This document shows positions 34,682 to 46,395 of a stretch of 64,000 nt of DNA, in pieces. The position numbers were made by a program, and so were the translations under genes. The DNA is from Marinomonas sargassi. Lineage in GTDB: Bacteria; Pseudomonadota; Gammaproteobacteria; Pseudomonadales; Marinomonadaceae. How positions within the stretch are numbered: the stretch's first letter is position 1; the number at the start of each line of letters is the position of its first letter. The stretch lies in the NCBI RefSeq assembly GCF_025716875.1, contig NZ_JAOVZB010000002.1, positions 124,001 to 188,000 of the forward strand, written 5' to 3'. Below the pieces are notes generated by a model. That model was given only the letters and a program-made list of their open reading frames with translations, was not told the origin of the DNA and ran no database searches.

Positions 34682-35761
34682 TTAAATAGCTGGTGGATAG
34701 CATTCTAGAATTTCAACACCCAATTCTGATTCGATATGAACATTATCAACGCCTGCTGGGCAAAAGAACCTGTCCAACCTGTTCAAGTGTATCGTCTCTT
34801 CACCTATGGTGAGATCACACTCACCTTTTGTCACTATACCTATGTAGAAGTCGCTTTCCGCTTTATCAACACTCCCCGAAATTTTGGAACGCTTTACACG
34901 GAATTTATCCGTTACAGATTCATTGATCAGGCTTTCCTGATACGCTGTTTCTGTGTATTGACGCTCTACTTTAGGTTGCTGATAGAACTTCTCAAACGCT
35001 TGTTCCACTGAGATTTGTGAGAAGTCGAACACATCCATACAGAACTCAAGGTCTCGTTTCATGAAGCGAGCTTCTTCTGGCATGGTGTAACCCGCTTTGG
35101 TGAATTCAAAACGCACCGCCCAATCCGAAGGCTCCATAATCTCAACCATTAGGATACCTTCACCGATGGCGTGGGGTGATCCACCCGGTATGAACAAGCA
35201 GTCACCCGGCTTAACGGATACTTTTTCGAAGCAAGCTTCTATAGCTGGGATGTCTTGCTCTTCGATCATTTTCTTGAAGCTTTCTCGTGAAGGTGGATGC
35301 TGAAAACCAACATACACATAAGGATCGACACCTTCTCTGACATCGAGAATATAATAACCTTCCGCTTTGCCGTGATTACTGTCCAAATGCTCGCGAGCAA
35401 ACTCTGCTGTTGGGTGAGCTTGAAAGTGCAGACGTACAGAAGAATCTAAGAACTTCACCAATAACATTGGGTTCTTATCAAAGGCTTTGGTGTGTGCATC
35501 ACCTAGAAAATAACTTGGGTCTTGGGCGATCAAATGGTCAAAGCGCACTGCCTCATTTCCCACCAGTGCATGGGAAACGCCTTCAAAAACCTCTTCTCTC
35601 CCTGAATTAATCGCTTGGGTAGTTGAGCCAATCCAATCTTCTGGAAAGTGAGTATCTTCAGGGTGAGCTTTATTCTCTAATTGGTCGAGTATTTTACCGC
35701 CAGTATAGGTTCGCCAAACACGGTTTGACGTAAAACGTACTAGTTTATTCTTATATTCCAT
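34682..35761 (-). CDS. Type I mannose-6-phosphate isomerase homologue
   Basis: A 359-residue cupin-type phosphomannose isomerase. Metal-binding motifs are seen in LLVKFLDSSVRLHFQAHPTAEFA and GDCLFIPGGSPHAIGEGILMVEIMEPSDW. The N-terminal RVWRTYTGGKILDQL is shortened relative to E. coli ManA, and PEDWIGST is typical of the shorter, bacterial ManA-like group. It interconverts mannose 6-phosphate and fructose 6-phosphate, or a related sugar. Its place beside hexuronate genes is odd because that pathway does not use mannose 6-phosphate. Another aldose-ketose isomerisation is possible. It is convergent with the TRAP operon. Confidence 0.78.
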   Translation of the reverse strand: MEYKNKLVRFTSNRVWRTYTGGKILDQLENKAHPEDTHFPEDWIGSTTQAINSGREEVFEGVSHALVGNEAVRFDHLIAQDPSYFLGDAHTKAFDKNPMLLVKFLDSSVRLHFQAHPTAEFAREHLDSNHGKAEGYYILDVREGVDPYVYVGFQHPPSRESFKKMIEEQDIPAIEACFEKVSVKPGDCLFIPGGSPHAIGEGILMVEIMEPSDWAVRFEFTKAGYTMPEEARFMKRDLEFCMDVFDFSQISVEQAFEKFYQQPKVERQYTETAYQESLINESVTDKFRVKRSKISGSVDKAESDFYIGIVTKGECDLTIGEETIHLNRLDRFFCPAGVDNVHIESELGVEILECYPPAI

Positions 35762-35888
35762 TGACCTAGCCCTTTAATAATAAAACTAAAAATCTGTATT
35801 TAAATAATACCATTTTTATTGCTATTTAATTATTCATATATCTAGTAAAAGTCTATTTAAATTAACTTTTAAAATTCATATAAAACTA

Positions 35889-37091
35889 TTAACTTTTAAA
35901 TTTAGCACTGAGTTTTTCGATAATATATTCACCAATAGGAAAAGCACTTGTTGCTGCAGGAGAAGGCGCATTGCAGACATGAAGTGTTCGCTGGCTTTCC
36001 GCAAACAAAAAGTCATGAACTAAGCTGCCATCTTTCATAACAGCCTGTGCCCTCACCCCTGTTGGGTATGGTTGTAAATCTTCTAACGACACCATGTCAC
36101 AATATTTTTTAACTTGATCTAAATACCCCGGCTTGTACCAAGAGTTTTTTGTCTCGGTAAGTCCAACTCGCCAGTATTGTTTGAGCAATTTCCAGAAGCC
36201 TATAAATCGGATCATTTCATAGGTGTCTTTGAAGCTGAAGTTAATTGGACCATAACCTTCCCGCTTCCAGCCTTGCACTGCGTTGGGACCAACGGTTACC
36301 GAGCCATCAATCATTCGCGTTAAATGAACACCTAGAAAAGGTAAATCTGGGTTTGGTATGGGATAGATAAGATGCTTAACAAGCTGATTGTGCTTCTCTG
36401 GTAATTGATAATATTCACCACGAAACGGAATAATTTGAAAGTCAGTTGGAATGTTTAGCATTTTTGTCAAACGATCTGCCATCAAACCACTGCAGCTCAC
36501 TAAATGAGAACAAGTTATTTGAGTGTCATTAAGGAATATAGTGACCTCATTCTTGTCCTCTTCGAGACCAATGACTTCACTTTCAAAGCGAATTACACCA
36601 CCCTGTTGGAGGAAAAGCTCAGCTAGTTTTTGGCATATTGAGCGGTAATTTACTATGCCAGTAGAAGGTACATATAGAGCGCCAAGCCCTTTTACATTAG
36701 GCTCACGCTGATTAAGCTCTCGCTGACTAAGTTTATGTACTTCTAACTCGTTTTCTTGGCAGCGCTGGTAAAGCGCTTCCATTCTCACCACTTCCTCTTC
36801 AGAAGTCGCAACAAGTAACTTGCCGCACTCATCAAAAGGGATTTGATGTTGTTGACAAAAGGCTTTGGTCGCTGCAGCGCCTCTTTTACAGAAGTCCGCT
36901 TTTAAACTTCCCGGTGCGTAGTAAACACCTGCGTGAATCACGCCTGAATTATGGCCCGTCTGATGCAAGCCAACATTGGCCTCTTTTTCAATGAGCACAA
37001 TGCGCTTATCTGGGTAGCTTTGTGCTAATTGCCAAGCCGTAGACAGACCTACTATTCCCGCACCAATTATCGCAATGTCGTATGCAGACAT
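35889..37091 (-). CDS. lhgO: L-2-hydroxyglutarate oxidase
   Basis: A 400-residue FAD-dependent oxidase of the DAO family, converting L-2-hydroxyglutarate to 2-oxoglutarate and passing electrons to the quinone pool. The FAD-binding motif IIGAGIVGLSTAWQLA is at about residues 8-23. LHQTGHNSGVIHAGVYYAPGSLKADFCKRG is the signature of LhgO (YgaF). The C-terminal GVRAQAVMKDGSLVHDFLF is also conserved. It stands alone between an AT-rich spacer and the suc operon terminator. Functionally it sits well beside the 2-oxoglutarate genes. Confidence 0.93.
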   Translation of the reverse strand: MSAYDIAIIGAGIVGLSTAWQLAQSYPDKRIVLIEKEANVGLHQTGHNSGVIHAGVYYAPGSLKADFCKRGAAATKAFCQQHQIPFDECGKLLVATSEEEVVRMEALYQRCQENELEVHKLSQRELNQREPNVKGLGALYVPSTGIVNYRSICQKLAELFLQQGGVIRFESEVIGLEEDKNEVTIFLNDTQITCSHLVSCSGLMADRLTKMLNIPTDFQIIPFRGEYYQLPEKHNQLVKHLIYPIPNPDLPFLGVHLTRMIDGSVTVGPNAVQGWKREGYGPINFSFKDTYEMIRFIGFWKLLKQYWRVGLTETKNSWYKPGYLDQVKKYCDMVSLEDLQPYPTGVRAQAVMKDGSLVHDFLFAESQRTLHVCNAPSPAATSAFPIGEYIIEKLSAKFKS

Positions 37092-37201
37092 GTTACTTCC
37101 TTAGATCAACATCAAAATCTACTACTAGGTAGTGTCTAGCTTAAAAGATAAAGCTTCAAATACCACTGCTACTTTAGCCTTATTAGGGGTGATACAGGCA
37201 A

Positions 37202-37231
37202 AAAAAATCCCTACCGAAGCAGGGATTTTTT
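37202..37231. terminator. Terminator after sucD
   Basis: AAAAAATCCCT and AGGGATTTTTT, loop of 8 bases. It follows the sucD stop on the minus strand by about 35 bases and closes the sdh-suc unit. Confidence 0.88.
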
Positions 37232-37267
37232 AAATCTTAAATGCAAATTGCATTAAAGAAAAAGTGC

Positions 37268-38140
37268 TTACCAGCCAGTGATCTCTTTAAGACCTGCACC
37301 GATGTCAGCCAAAGAACGAACAGTTTTAACACCTGCGTCTTCTAGTGCTGCAAACTTCTCATCAGCAGTACCTTTACCGCCAGAGATGATTGCACCAGCG
37401 TGCCCCATACGCTTACCAGCAGGAGCAGTAACACCCGCAATGTAAGATACAACAGGCTTAGTAACGTTTGCTTTGATGTAAGCAGCCGCTTCTTCTTCAG
37501 CAGTACCACCGATTTCACCGATCATAACAATCGCTTCAGTCTGAGGATCGTTTTGGAACATTTCCAATACGTCGATGAAGTTAGTACCTGGGATTGGGTC
37601 ACCACCAATACCTACACAAGTAGATTGACCGAAGCCAGCATCAGTAGTTTGCTTAACTGCTTCATAAGTCAAAGTACCTGAACGAGATACGATACCTACT
37701 TTACCTGGTAAGTGGATGTGACCAGGCATGATACCGATCTTACATTCACCTGGTGTGATAACACCTGGGCAGTTAGGGCCAATTAGACGAACATCAAGAG
37801 CGTCACATGCAACTTTACAGTCAAGCATGTCTAGAGTTGGAACACCTTCAGTGATACAAACGATAAGTTTGATACCAGCGTTCGCTGCTTCTAGGATAGA
37901 GTCTTTAACGAAAGGAGCTGGAACGTAGATAACAGATGCTTCAGCGCCTGTTGTTTCAACAGCTTCTTGTACAGTATTGAATACTGGAAGACCTAGGTGA
38001 GTTTGACCACCTTTACCAGGAGTTACACCACCAACCATTTTTGTTCCGTATGCAATTGCTTGCTCAGAGTGGAACGTACCTTGGCCACCAGTGAAACCCT
38101 GACAGATTACTTTAGTATCTTTGTTGATTAAGACAGACAT
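37268..38140 (-). CDS. sucD: Succinyl-CoA synthetase alpha subunit
   Basis: A 290-residue subunit of succinyl-CoA ligase (TCA cycle substrate-level phosphorylation). The CoA-binding N-terminus is [19 protein letters not shown]. The phosphohistidine is the His in [17 protein letters not shown] at about residue 246-247. The length equals that of E. coli SucD. It begins two bases after sucC, so the subunits are coupled. Confidence 0.97.
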   Translation of the reverse strand: MSVLINKDTKVICQGFTGGQGTFHSEQAIAYGTKMVGGVTPGKGGQTHLGLPVFNTVQEAVETTGAEASVIYVPAPFVKDSILEAANAGIKLIVCITEGVPTLDMLDCKVACDALDVRLIGPNCPGVITPGECKIGIMPGHIHLPGKVGIVSRSGTLTYEAVKQTTDAGFGQSTCVGIGGDPIPGTNFIDVLEMFQNDPQTEAIVMIGEIGGTAEEEAAAYIKANVTKPVVSYIAGVTAPAGKRMGHAGAIISGGKGTADEKFAALEDAGVKTVRSLADIGAGLKEITGW

Positions 38141-38142
38141 TA

Positions 38143-39309
38143 TTATTTGCCCTCCGCAGCTTTAACAACTTGCTCAGCGGCGTCTTTCAAGCTTGCTGCA
38201 GCAATAATATCTAGGTCAGATTTCGCAAGAACTTCACGACCTAGTTCAGCATTTGTACCTTCAAGACGAACAACAACAGGTACGTTAACACCTACTTGTT
38301 CAACGGCACCGATAATACCTTCTGCGATCATGTCACAACGAACGATACCACCAAAAATGTTAACCAATACGGCTTTAACATTGTCATCAGAAAGGATGAT
38401 TTTGAATGCTTCAGCAACACGTTCTTTAGTTGCACCACCACCTACGTCTAGGAAGTTAGCAGGCTTACCACCGTGAATGTTAACGATGTCCATTGTACCC
38501 ATTGCTAGGCCAGCACCGTTTACCATGCAACCTACGTTACCATCTAGCGCTACGTAGTTAAGTTCCCACTGTGCAGCATGTGCTTCACGCTCATCTTCTT
38601 GAGATGGATCGTGGAACTCTTGCATTTTCTTCTGACGGTAAACCGCGTTGCTATCGATGTTGATCTTACCGTCTAGACAGTGAAGGTCACCTTCATCAGT
38701 GATAACAAGAGGGTTGATTTCAAGTAATGCGAAATCGTAGTCGTGGAACATTTGAGACAAACCAAGGAAGATCTTAGTGAACTGCTTGATTTGAGCTGGG
38801 TTAAGACCCATTTTGAATGCCATTTCACGAGCTTGGTAAGGTTGAGCACCAACCAAAGGATCAATGATCGCTTTGTGGATTAGCTCAGGAGTTTCCTCAG
38901 CTACTTTCTCAATCTCAACACCGCCTTCAGTAGAGGCCATGAAAACAACTTTACGAGTTGAACGGTCTACAACAGCACCTAGGTACAATTCGTTAGCAAT
39001 ATCAGTACAAGATTCAACAAGAATCTTAGTTACTGGCTGACCATTTTCGTCAGTTTGGTAAGTAACTAGGTTTTTACCTAACCAGTTTTGTGCAAATGCA
39101 GCAACATCATCATAAGAATCAACTAGCTTAACACCGCCCGCTTTACCGCGACCACCAGCGTGAACCTGAGCTTTAACAACCCACTTGTCACCGCCAATTT
39201 TTTTCGCTGCTTCAATCGCCGCTTCTGGCGTATCAACTGCGTACCCTGTAGATACTGGCAGGCCATATTCAGCAAAAAGCTGTTTAGCCTGATATTCATG
39301 TAAGTTCAT
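38143..39309 (-). CDS. sucC: Succinyl-CoA synthetase beta subunit
   Basis: A 388-residue ATP-grasp subunit that partners Suc[20 protein letters not shown] starts it, [17 protein letters not shown] binds nucleotide and [18 protein letters not shown] lies in the ligase domain. It is separated from lpd by 88 bases that include a GC-rich hairpin, so its level may be set apart from the upstream genes. Confidence 0.97.
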   Translation of the reverse strand: MNLHEYQAKQLFAEYGLPVSTGYAVDTPEAAIEAAKKIGGDKWVVKAQVHAGGRGKAGGVKLVDSYDDVAAFAQNWLGKNLVTYQTDENGQPVTKILVESCTDIANELYLGAVVDRSTRKVVFMASTEGGVEIEKVAEETPELIHKAIIDPLVGAQPYQAREMAFKMGLNPAQIKQFTKIFLGLSQMFHDYDFALLEINPLVITDEGDLHCLDGKINIDSNAVYRQKKMQEFHDPSQEDEREAHAAQWELNYVALDGNVGCMVNGAGLAMGTMDIVNIHGGKPANFLDVGGGATKERVAEAFKIILSDDNVKAVLVNIFGGIVRCDMIAEGIIGAVEQVGVNVPVVVRLEGTNAELGREVLAKSDLDIIAAASLKDAAEQVVKAAEGK

Positions 39310-39369
39310 TTGATTCTTCCGCTCATCTGAGTGATTGATATAAGCTCTGCCCTTTAACAGACAGAAGTT

Positions 39370-39389
39370 GCCGGCTTACGCCGGCAAAT
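39370..39389. terminator. GC-rich hairpin between lpd and sucC
   Basis: TTGCCGGC and GCCGGCAA form a perfect 8-bp stem with a 4-base loop, between lpd and sucC. The minus-strand flank has no long T-run, so it probably acts as an attenuator or RNA-processing stem rather than a full terminator. Confidence 0.5.
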
Positions 39390-39397
39390 CGAATTAA

Positions 39398-40852
<1,455 letters not shown>

Positions 40853-40928
40853 TCAGTCAAACTGAGCGGCATTTATTTTTAAACACCGCATCAGCATTCA
40901 ATTCACACAAGTACTTGGGTATGAATTC

Positions 40929-42428
40929 TTAGATTTCAAGTAGAAGACGAGCTGGGTCTTCTAGCAACTCTTTAATTGTTACCAAGAACTGTACGGCTTC
41001 TTTACCATCGATCATACGGTGGTCGTAAGAAAGTGCTAAGTACATCATTGGTTGGATAACAACTTGACCATTAACCGCCATCGGACGTTCTTGGATTTTA
41101 TGCATACCCAAGATAGCTGTTTGTGGTGGGTTGATAATAGGAGTAGACATCAAAGAACCGAAAGTACCACCATTAGTAATAGTGAAAGTACCGCCTTGCA
41201 TGTCATCCATACCCAACTTACCGTCACGACCGCGAAGAGCGAAGTCCATGATAGTAGATTCAACGTCAGCAAGCCCCATTGCTTCAGTGTTGCGAAGAAC
41301 AGGAACCATCAGACCACGGTCTGTTGATACAGCAACACCGATATCTTGGTAACCATGGTAAACCATGTCGTTACCATCGATAGATGCGTTTACTGCTGGG
41401 AAGCGTTTAAGTGCTTCAGTTGCTGCTTTAACAAAGAAAGACATGAAACCAAGCTTAGTGCCGTTGTGGGTCTTCATGAACTGGTCTTTGTACTTCTTAC
41501 GGATTTCCATAACAGGACCCATGTTAACTTCGTTGTATGTCGTTAACATTGCCGCTGTTTGTTGTGCTTCTACAAGACGTTTCGCGATAGTGGCACGTAG
41601 ACGTGTCATTGGAACACGCTTCTCAACTCGACCATCTGCACCAAGTGCAGGTGTCGCCGCTGCTACAGGAGCCGCTTTCGTTGCTGCTGGAGCAGGCGCT
41701 GCCGCTTTGCTCTTCGCTGCTGCATCTACGTCTTCTTTAGTGATGCGACCACCTTTGCCAGTACCTTTCACTTGCGCAACAGTCAAACCAGCTTCTGCTA
41801 ATGCTTTACGAGCTGCAGGACCTGCAACACCGTCTTCGTCATCAGATTCTGCTGCTGGAGCCGCTTCCGCTGCAGGCGCTGCTGCAGAACCAGATGCGCC
41901 AACTAAGAAAGTAGCAAGGACTTCATCACTTAATACGGTTTCGCCTTCCGCTTTCGCTACTGCGCCAATAACGCCATCAGCAGGAGCTACCACTTCAAGA
42001 ACAACCTTGTCTGTTTCGATGTCAACAATGTGCTCATCACGTGAACAAGCTTCACCTGGCTGCTTGTACCAAGTTGCTACTGTGCCATCCGCTACAGACT
42101 CAGGGAAAGTAGGTGTTTTGATTTCAACAGATTCTGTTGCTGCAGCTGGAGCCGCCGCCGGAGCTTCTGCAGGTGCAGACGCTGCTGCCGCGCCAGATTC
42201 AAACATAGCTAGGACTTCGTCGCTTAATACAACATCGCCTTCGCCTTTTAAAATATCTTTAAGAACGCCATCAGCAGGTGCAACAACTTCTAAGACAACT
42301 TTATCTGTCTCGATGTCGACAATGTGCTCATCACGTGCGCAGGCTTCACCTGGCTGCTTGTACCAAGTAGCAACGGTGCCGTCTGCTACAGATTCTGGAA
42401 AAGTAGGTGCTTTAATTTCAATGCTCAT
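40929..42428 (-). CDS. sucB: 2-oxoglutarate dehydrogenase E2 with two lipoyl domains
   Basis: A 499-residue dihydrolipoyl succinyltransferase. Two nearly identical lipoyl domains (about residues 1-77 and 99-176) each carry the lipoylated Lys in [11 protein letters not shown] and are joined by Ala/Pro-rich linkers. A peripheral subunit-binding domain follows ([13 protein letters not shown]...[11 protein letters not shown]). The catalytic domain ends in [17 protein letters not shown]. coli SucB has only one lipoyl domain and about 405 residues, so this one has an extra domain, probably by internal duplication. It transfers succinyl groups in the OGDH complex with SucA and Lpd. Confidence 0.97.
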   Translation of the reverse strand: MSIEIKAPTFPESVADGTVATWYKQPGEACARDEHIVDIETDKVVLEVVAPADGVLKDILKGEGDVVLSDEVLAMFESGAAAASAPAEAPAAAPAAATESVEIKTPTFPESVADGTVATWYKQPGEACSRDEHIVDIETDKVVLEVVAPADGVIGAVAKAEGETVLSDEVLATFLVGASGSAAAPAAEAAPAAESDDEDGVAGPAARKALAEAGLTVAQVKGTGKGGRITKEDVDAAAKSKAAAPAPAATKAAPVAAATPALGADGRVEKRVPMTRLRATIAKRLVEAQQTAAMLTTYNEVNMGPVMEIRKKYKDQFMKTHNGTKLGFMSFFVKAATEALKRFPAVNASIDGNDMVYHGYQDIGVAVSTDRGLMVPVLRNTEAMGLADVESTIMDFALRGRDGKLGMDDMQGGTFTITNGGTFGSLMSTPIINPPQTAILGMHKIQERPMAVNGQVVIQPMMYLALSYDHRMIDGKEAVQFLVTIKELLEDPARLLLEI

Positions 42429-42461
42429 TTTATACCCTTATATCTCTAACAGGCGATGGTA

Positions 42462-45299
42462 CTAACCAACTAATGCGTCGTTGACCAGTGCTTCTTGCTC
42501 TTCAACATGGATTGACATGTAACCCGCTGCAGGTGCTGCAGACGAAATTCGACCCGCAAAGCGGATTTTCAATTCAGGGAACAGTTTTTCCAATACTCTA
42601 TTCATGCGGTGACGGTTAGAATGCCAAGCGCCTTGGTTTTTCGGCTCTTCTTGACACCAAACTAGGCTTTCAACATTTTTATACTGTTCCAATACAGACT
42701 CAAGATCTGCATATGGGAACGGGTATAGTTGTTCCAAACGTACCACGACAACATCATCTTTCTTCAGCTCTTCACGACGATTAATTAGGTCGTAATATAC
42801 TTTACCGCTACACAGGACGATGCGTTTTACTTTATCTGCAGCAATGCTTTCTGATGAATCAGGCAATACTGTTTTAAAGCTTCCTTCAGACAAATCTTCT
42901 AATGTTGAAGTTGCTTGCTTGTGACGCAACAAACTCTTAGGAGATAAGATAATCAGAGGACGACGCATTGGTCGAATCGCCTGACGACGAATGATATGGA
43001 AGATTTGCGACGGTGTTGTAGGAACACATACTTGAATATTGTATTCCGCACACAATTGCATGAAACGTTCTAAACGTGCAGACGAATGTTCTGGACCTTG
43101 CCCTTCATAACCATGAGGAAGCAACATAGTAAGGCCACATAGACGCCCCCACTTATGCTCACCACTGGTAATAAATTGGTCAATTACTACCTGTGCACCA
43201 TTGGCAAAATCACCAAATTGCGCTTCCCAGATAACCAAACCTTTAGGAGATGTACTTGCATAACCATATTCGAAAGCAAGAACCGCTTCTTCTGAAAGGT
43301 AAGAATCATAAAGGTCTAAGGTTGGCTGATCCGCAGATAAGTTTTTCAGAGGAATGTAAGACTCGCCGTCTTTTTGACTGTGAATAACCGCGTGACGATG
43401 GGAGAAAGTACCACGCCCAGAGTCTTGCCCTGTAATACGGATTGGGTAACCTTCTTCAAGCAAGGAAGCAAAAGCCAAAGTCTCTGCATAACCCCAGTTT
43501 AAAGGAAGCGCACCTGCTGTCATTTTATCGCGGTCTTGATAAATCTTCGAAACCTGACGCTGAACAACAATACCATCAGGAATGTTTGTTAGCTTTTTCG
43601 CTGTTTCTTGTAGCTTAGCCAATGGGTAACGAGTATCACCTGCATCAGTCCACTCAACGCCTAGGTAAGGTTTCCAATCAACAAAAGAGCCAGTCTGAGA
43701 TTCAAGCACGAGGCTTTTGGCAACGTGGCGACCATTATCCAGATCTTCACGGTTTTCATTAACCAGCTTATCCGCTTCGGCTTGAGACAACACACCTTCA
43801 GCGACCAAACGTTCAGCATACAAAGTACGAGTCGTTTTAAGTTTGTTGATGATGCCGTACATCAATGGCTGTGTACCAGACGGTTCGTCCGTTTCATTAT
43901 GACCACGACGACGGTAACAAACCATATCAATAACAACGTCACGACCAAACTCATAACGGTAATCAAGAGCAAGTTGAGTAACAAACAATACAGCTTCTGG
44001 ATCATCACCGTTAACATGAAAAATAGGTGCTTGAATAATTTTCGCTACATCAGTTGCATATTCAGTAGAACGAGAATCTTCTTGGCGGTTTGTTGTAAAA
44101 CCAACTTGGTTATTGATGACGATATGAACAGTACCACCTGTACGGTAAGCACGTGTTTGAGACATCTGGAATGTCTCCATCACCACACCCTGACCTGCAA
44201 AGGCAGCATCACCGTGAATAGAGATAGGAACAACTGTTTTACCTGAATCATCTAGGCGACGATCTTGTCGAGCCCTTACAGAGCCTTCTACTACAGGTGA
44301 AACGATTTCAAGGTGGGATGGGTTAAACGCTAGAGCGATATGAACTTCGCCACCAGCCGTCATCACATTTGAAGAGAAACCTTGGTGGTATTTAACATCA
44401 CCAGATGTGTTAACAAGTTTCTTACCTTCAAACTCATCAAATAAGTCTTTCGGGTTCTTACCTAGCGTGTTCACAAGAACGTTTAATCGACCACGGTGAG
44501 CCATGCCGATAACCACTTCTTTGGCCCCTAGGGTACCAGAGCGCTGGATCAGTTCATTCACCATTGGAATTAAACTTTCACCACCTTCAAGACCAAAACG
44601 TTTTGCTCCTGGATAGCGACTTGCTAAGTATTTTTCTAAACCTTCAGCAGCGGTTAAACGCTCTAACAGCGCTTCACGTGTTTCTTTTGAATATTTAGGA
44701 CGAGAACGAACCGATTCAACACGTTGTTGTAACCATGCTTTTTCTTGCGTATCAACGATATGCATGAACTCATAGCCAATCGTGTCACAGTAGGTTTTCT
44801 CTAAGTCAGCAATAATTTCGCTTAACTTCATATTGTCTTTATTGAAAAACAAAGAACCAACACTGAAAGGTGTATCTAAATCTGCACCTGTTAGCTGGTG
44901 ATAACTTAGATCTAAATCTGCAACTTTCTCGCGTTTCTGTAGTCCAAGCGGGTCAAGGGAGGCATGTTGATGACCACGAACACGATAAGCATCAATCAAC
45001 TGTACAACGTTGATTTGCTTTTGTTCATGGTCAGAGCCAATAGCAGGACCGGCTGATGCGGGCATAGAACGAAATTTATTTTTACCAATTTCTAAAAATT
45101 GCTCGCGGACAACTGAGTGTGGTAGATCAGTTGATTGCGCTTCGCTAATGCGAGGCAATTGATCAAAACATTTACGCCATTCTTCCGAAACTGAGTTCGG
45201 ATCAACAAGGTAGCTTTCAAAGAGATCTTCCACATATTCCAAGTTGCCACCTGAAAAGTGTGAAGTGCCCCACAGCAACTCCATTAAACTTTCGTGCAT
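42462..45299 (-). CDS. sucA: 2-oxoglutarate dehydrogenase E1 component
   Basis: A 945-residue thiamine-diphosphate enzyme decarboxylating 2-oxoglutarate. The N-terminus has the E2/E3-binding segment (LWGTSHFSGGNLEYVEDLFESYL). GMAHRGRLNVLVNTLGK, GDAAFAGQGVVMETFQMSQ and DVVIDMVCYRRRGHNETDEP carry the cofactor-binding and active-site residues, and GQDSGRGTFSHRHAV is in the pyrimidine-binding half. The length is close to E. coli SucA (933). It is separated from sdhB by about 380 bases containing a terminator-like stem. Confidence 0.97.
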   Translation of the reverse strand: MHESLMELLWGTSHFSGGNLEYVEDLFESYLVDPNSVSEEWRKCFDQLPRISEAQSTDLPHSVVREQFLEIGKNKFRSMPASAGPAIGSDHEQKQINVVQLIDAYRVRGHQHASLDPLGLQKREKVADLDLSYHQLTGADLDTPFSVGSLFFNKDNMKLSEIIADLEKTYCDTIGYEFMHIVDTQEKAWLQQRVESVRSRPKYSKETREALLERLTAAEGLEKYLASRYPGAKRFGLEGGESLIPMVNELIQRSGTLGAKEVVIGMAHRGRLNVLVNTLGKNPKDLFDEFEGKKLVNTSGDVKYHQGFSSNVMTAGGEVHIALAFNPSHLEIVSPVVEGSVRARQDRRLDDSGKTVVPISIHGDAAFAGQGVVMETFQMSQTRAYRTGGTVHIVINNQVGFTTNRQEDSRSTEYATDVAKIIQAPIFHVNGDDPEAVLFVTQLALDYRYEFGRDVVIDMVCYRRRGHNETDEPSGTQPLMYGIINKLKTTRTLYAERLVAEGVLSQAEADKLVNENREDLDNGRHVAKSLVLESQTGSFVDWKPYLGVEWTDAGDTRYPLAKLQETAKKLTNIPDGIVVQRQVSKIYQDRDKMTAGALPLNWGYAETLAFASLLEEGYPIRITGQDSGRGTFSHRHAVIHSQKDGESYIPLKNLSADQPTLDLYDSYLSEEAVLAFEYGYASTSPKGLVIWEAQFGDFANGAQVVIDQFITSGEHKWGRLCGLTMLLPHGYEGQGPEHSSARLERFMQLCAEYNIQVCVPTTPSQIFHIIRRQAIRPMRRPLIILSPKSLLRHKQATSTLEDLSEGSFKTVLPDSSESIAADKVKRIVLCSGKVYYDLINRREELKKDDVVVVRLEQLYPFPYADLESVLEQYKNVESLVWCQEEPKNQGAWHSNRHRMNRVLEKLFPELKIRFAGRISSAAPAAGYMSIHVEEQEALVNDALVG

Positions 45300-45678
45300 T
45301 CTCGATCACCCTTATATTCGAGCCAACTATAGATATAACGACTGAGATCTATTAAGTCAGATCATTCGTATATTAGACTCGTAAGGCTTAAAGCCTCGAT
45401 TTTTTTATTTACTTACAGCTTATTTCGACCTTATGTGTTCAATACTAAGTAACTGAGACTATCTATTAATTAGATACCCTGAATCCATTTTCACTAAGCC
45501 AGTCACTTTTCTTAGCACATCCTTATTCACAAAGGCCAAATTTTAAATTCTATAATAATGCATGGTCCATATAGAGGGTATACACATGCAAAAATGGCGG
45601 CATTGAATCTTTGTTCAAGCCGCCTACTTTTATTGGTCAATTAACAAATTTTTCATTGAAGACCATTACGAGCATCTA
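45300..45678. other. sdhB-sucA intergenic region
   Basis: About 380 AT-rich bases without a gene. A terminator-like stem is listed at 45594-45632. The remaining right-to-left sequence before sucA probably holds a sucA promoter. Confidence 0.5.
45594..45632 (-). terminator. Terminator or attenuator between sdhB and sucA
   Basis: On the minus strand GGCGGCTTGAA and TTCAATGCCGCC form a stem with one bulge and are followed by ATTTTTG. It lies about 45 bases past sdhB and may reduce read-through into sucA. Confidence 0.7.
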
Positions 45679-46389
45679 TTAAGTCGCTCTTTGCAAAAGC
45701 ATTGTACGGATATTACCAATTGCCTTAGTTGGATTAAGACCTTTAGGGCATACATTGACACAATTCATAATACCATGGCAACGGAAAACACTAAATGGGT
45801 CGTCTAAATCACTAAGACGCTCTTGGGTTGAAGTATCACGACTATCAGCCAAGAAACGATATGCTTGCAACAAACCAGAAGGTCCTATGAATTTATCTGG
45901 ATTCCACCAGAAAGAAGGACAAGCTGTTGAACAACAAGCACATAGGATACATTCATAAAGCCCATCTAGCTTTTCACGCTCTTCAGGACTTTGCAAGCGC
46001 TCAATTGCCGGCGGAGTATCTTCGTTCAACAAGTACGGACGAATCTTCTCGTACTGTTTATAGAATTGCGCCATATCCACAACCAAGTCACGAACAACAG
46101 GTAAGCCTGGTAAAGGACGCAAAATCAACTTACCGTTTTTAGACGCTTCCGATACTGTCGTAATACACGCCAAGCCGTTTTTGCCTGACATATTCATACC
46201 ATCTGAACCACACACACCTTCACGACAAGAGCGACGGTATGAAATACTTGGGTCTTCAGCTTTTAATAAATTTAAAACATCCAGAACCATCAGGTCTTTA
46301 CCTTCTGGTAACTCAATGTTGTAGTCCTGCATATAAGGAGCATCGTCCTTCTCAGGATTGTAGCGATAAATACTAACTAACATTTTCAA
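45679..46389 (-). CDS. sdhB: Succinate dehydrogenase iron-sulfur subunit
   Basis: A 236-residue SdhB carrying the three iron-sulfur clusters. The [2Fe-2S] ligands are in SCREGVCGSDGMNMSG and an upstream LACITT. The [4Fe-4S] and [3Fe-4S] ligands are in CILCACCSTACPS and CHGIMNCVNVCPKGLNP. The residues expected to face quinone (Pro, Ser, Trp in CPSFWWN and His in RCHGI) are all present, so this subunit still looks selected for quinone reduction even though the anchor genes are broken. It begins six bases after sdhA. Confidence 0.97.
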   Translation of the reverse strand: MKMLVSIYRYNPEKDDAPYMQDYNIELPEGKDLMVLDVLNLLKAEDPSISYRRSCREGVCGSDGMNMSGKNGLACITTVSEASKNGKLILRPLPGLPVVRDLVVDMAQFYKQYEKIRPYLLNEDTPPAIERLQSPEEREKLDGLYECILCACCSTACPSFWWNPDKFIGPSGLLQAYRFLADSRDTSTQERLSDLDDPFSVFRCHGIMNCVNVCPKGLNPTKAIGNIRTMLLQRAT

Positions 46390-46395
46390 AACTCC

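Noticed and set aside
41365-42465. Long plus-strand frame (366 residues) over sucB
   Set aside because: Antisense to the conserved sucB gene. Its Ala/Ser/Thr content mirrors the lipoyl linkers.
43725-44246. Plus-strand frame of 173 residues over sucA
   Set aside because: Antisense to strongly conserved sucA sequence; no family features.
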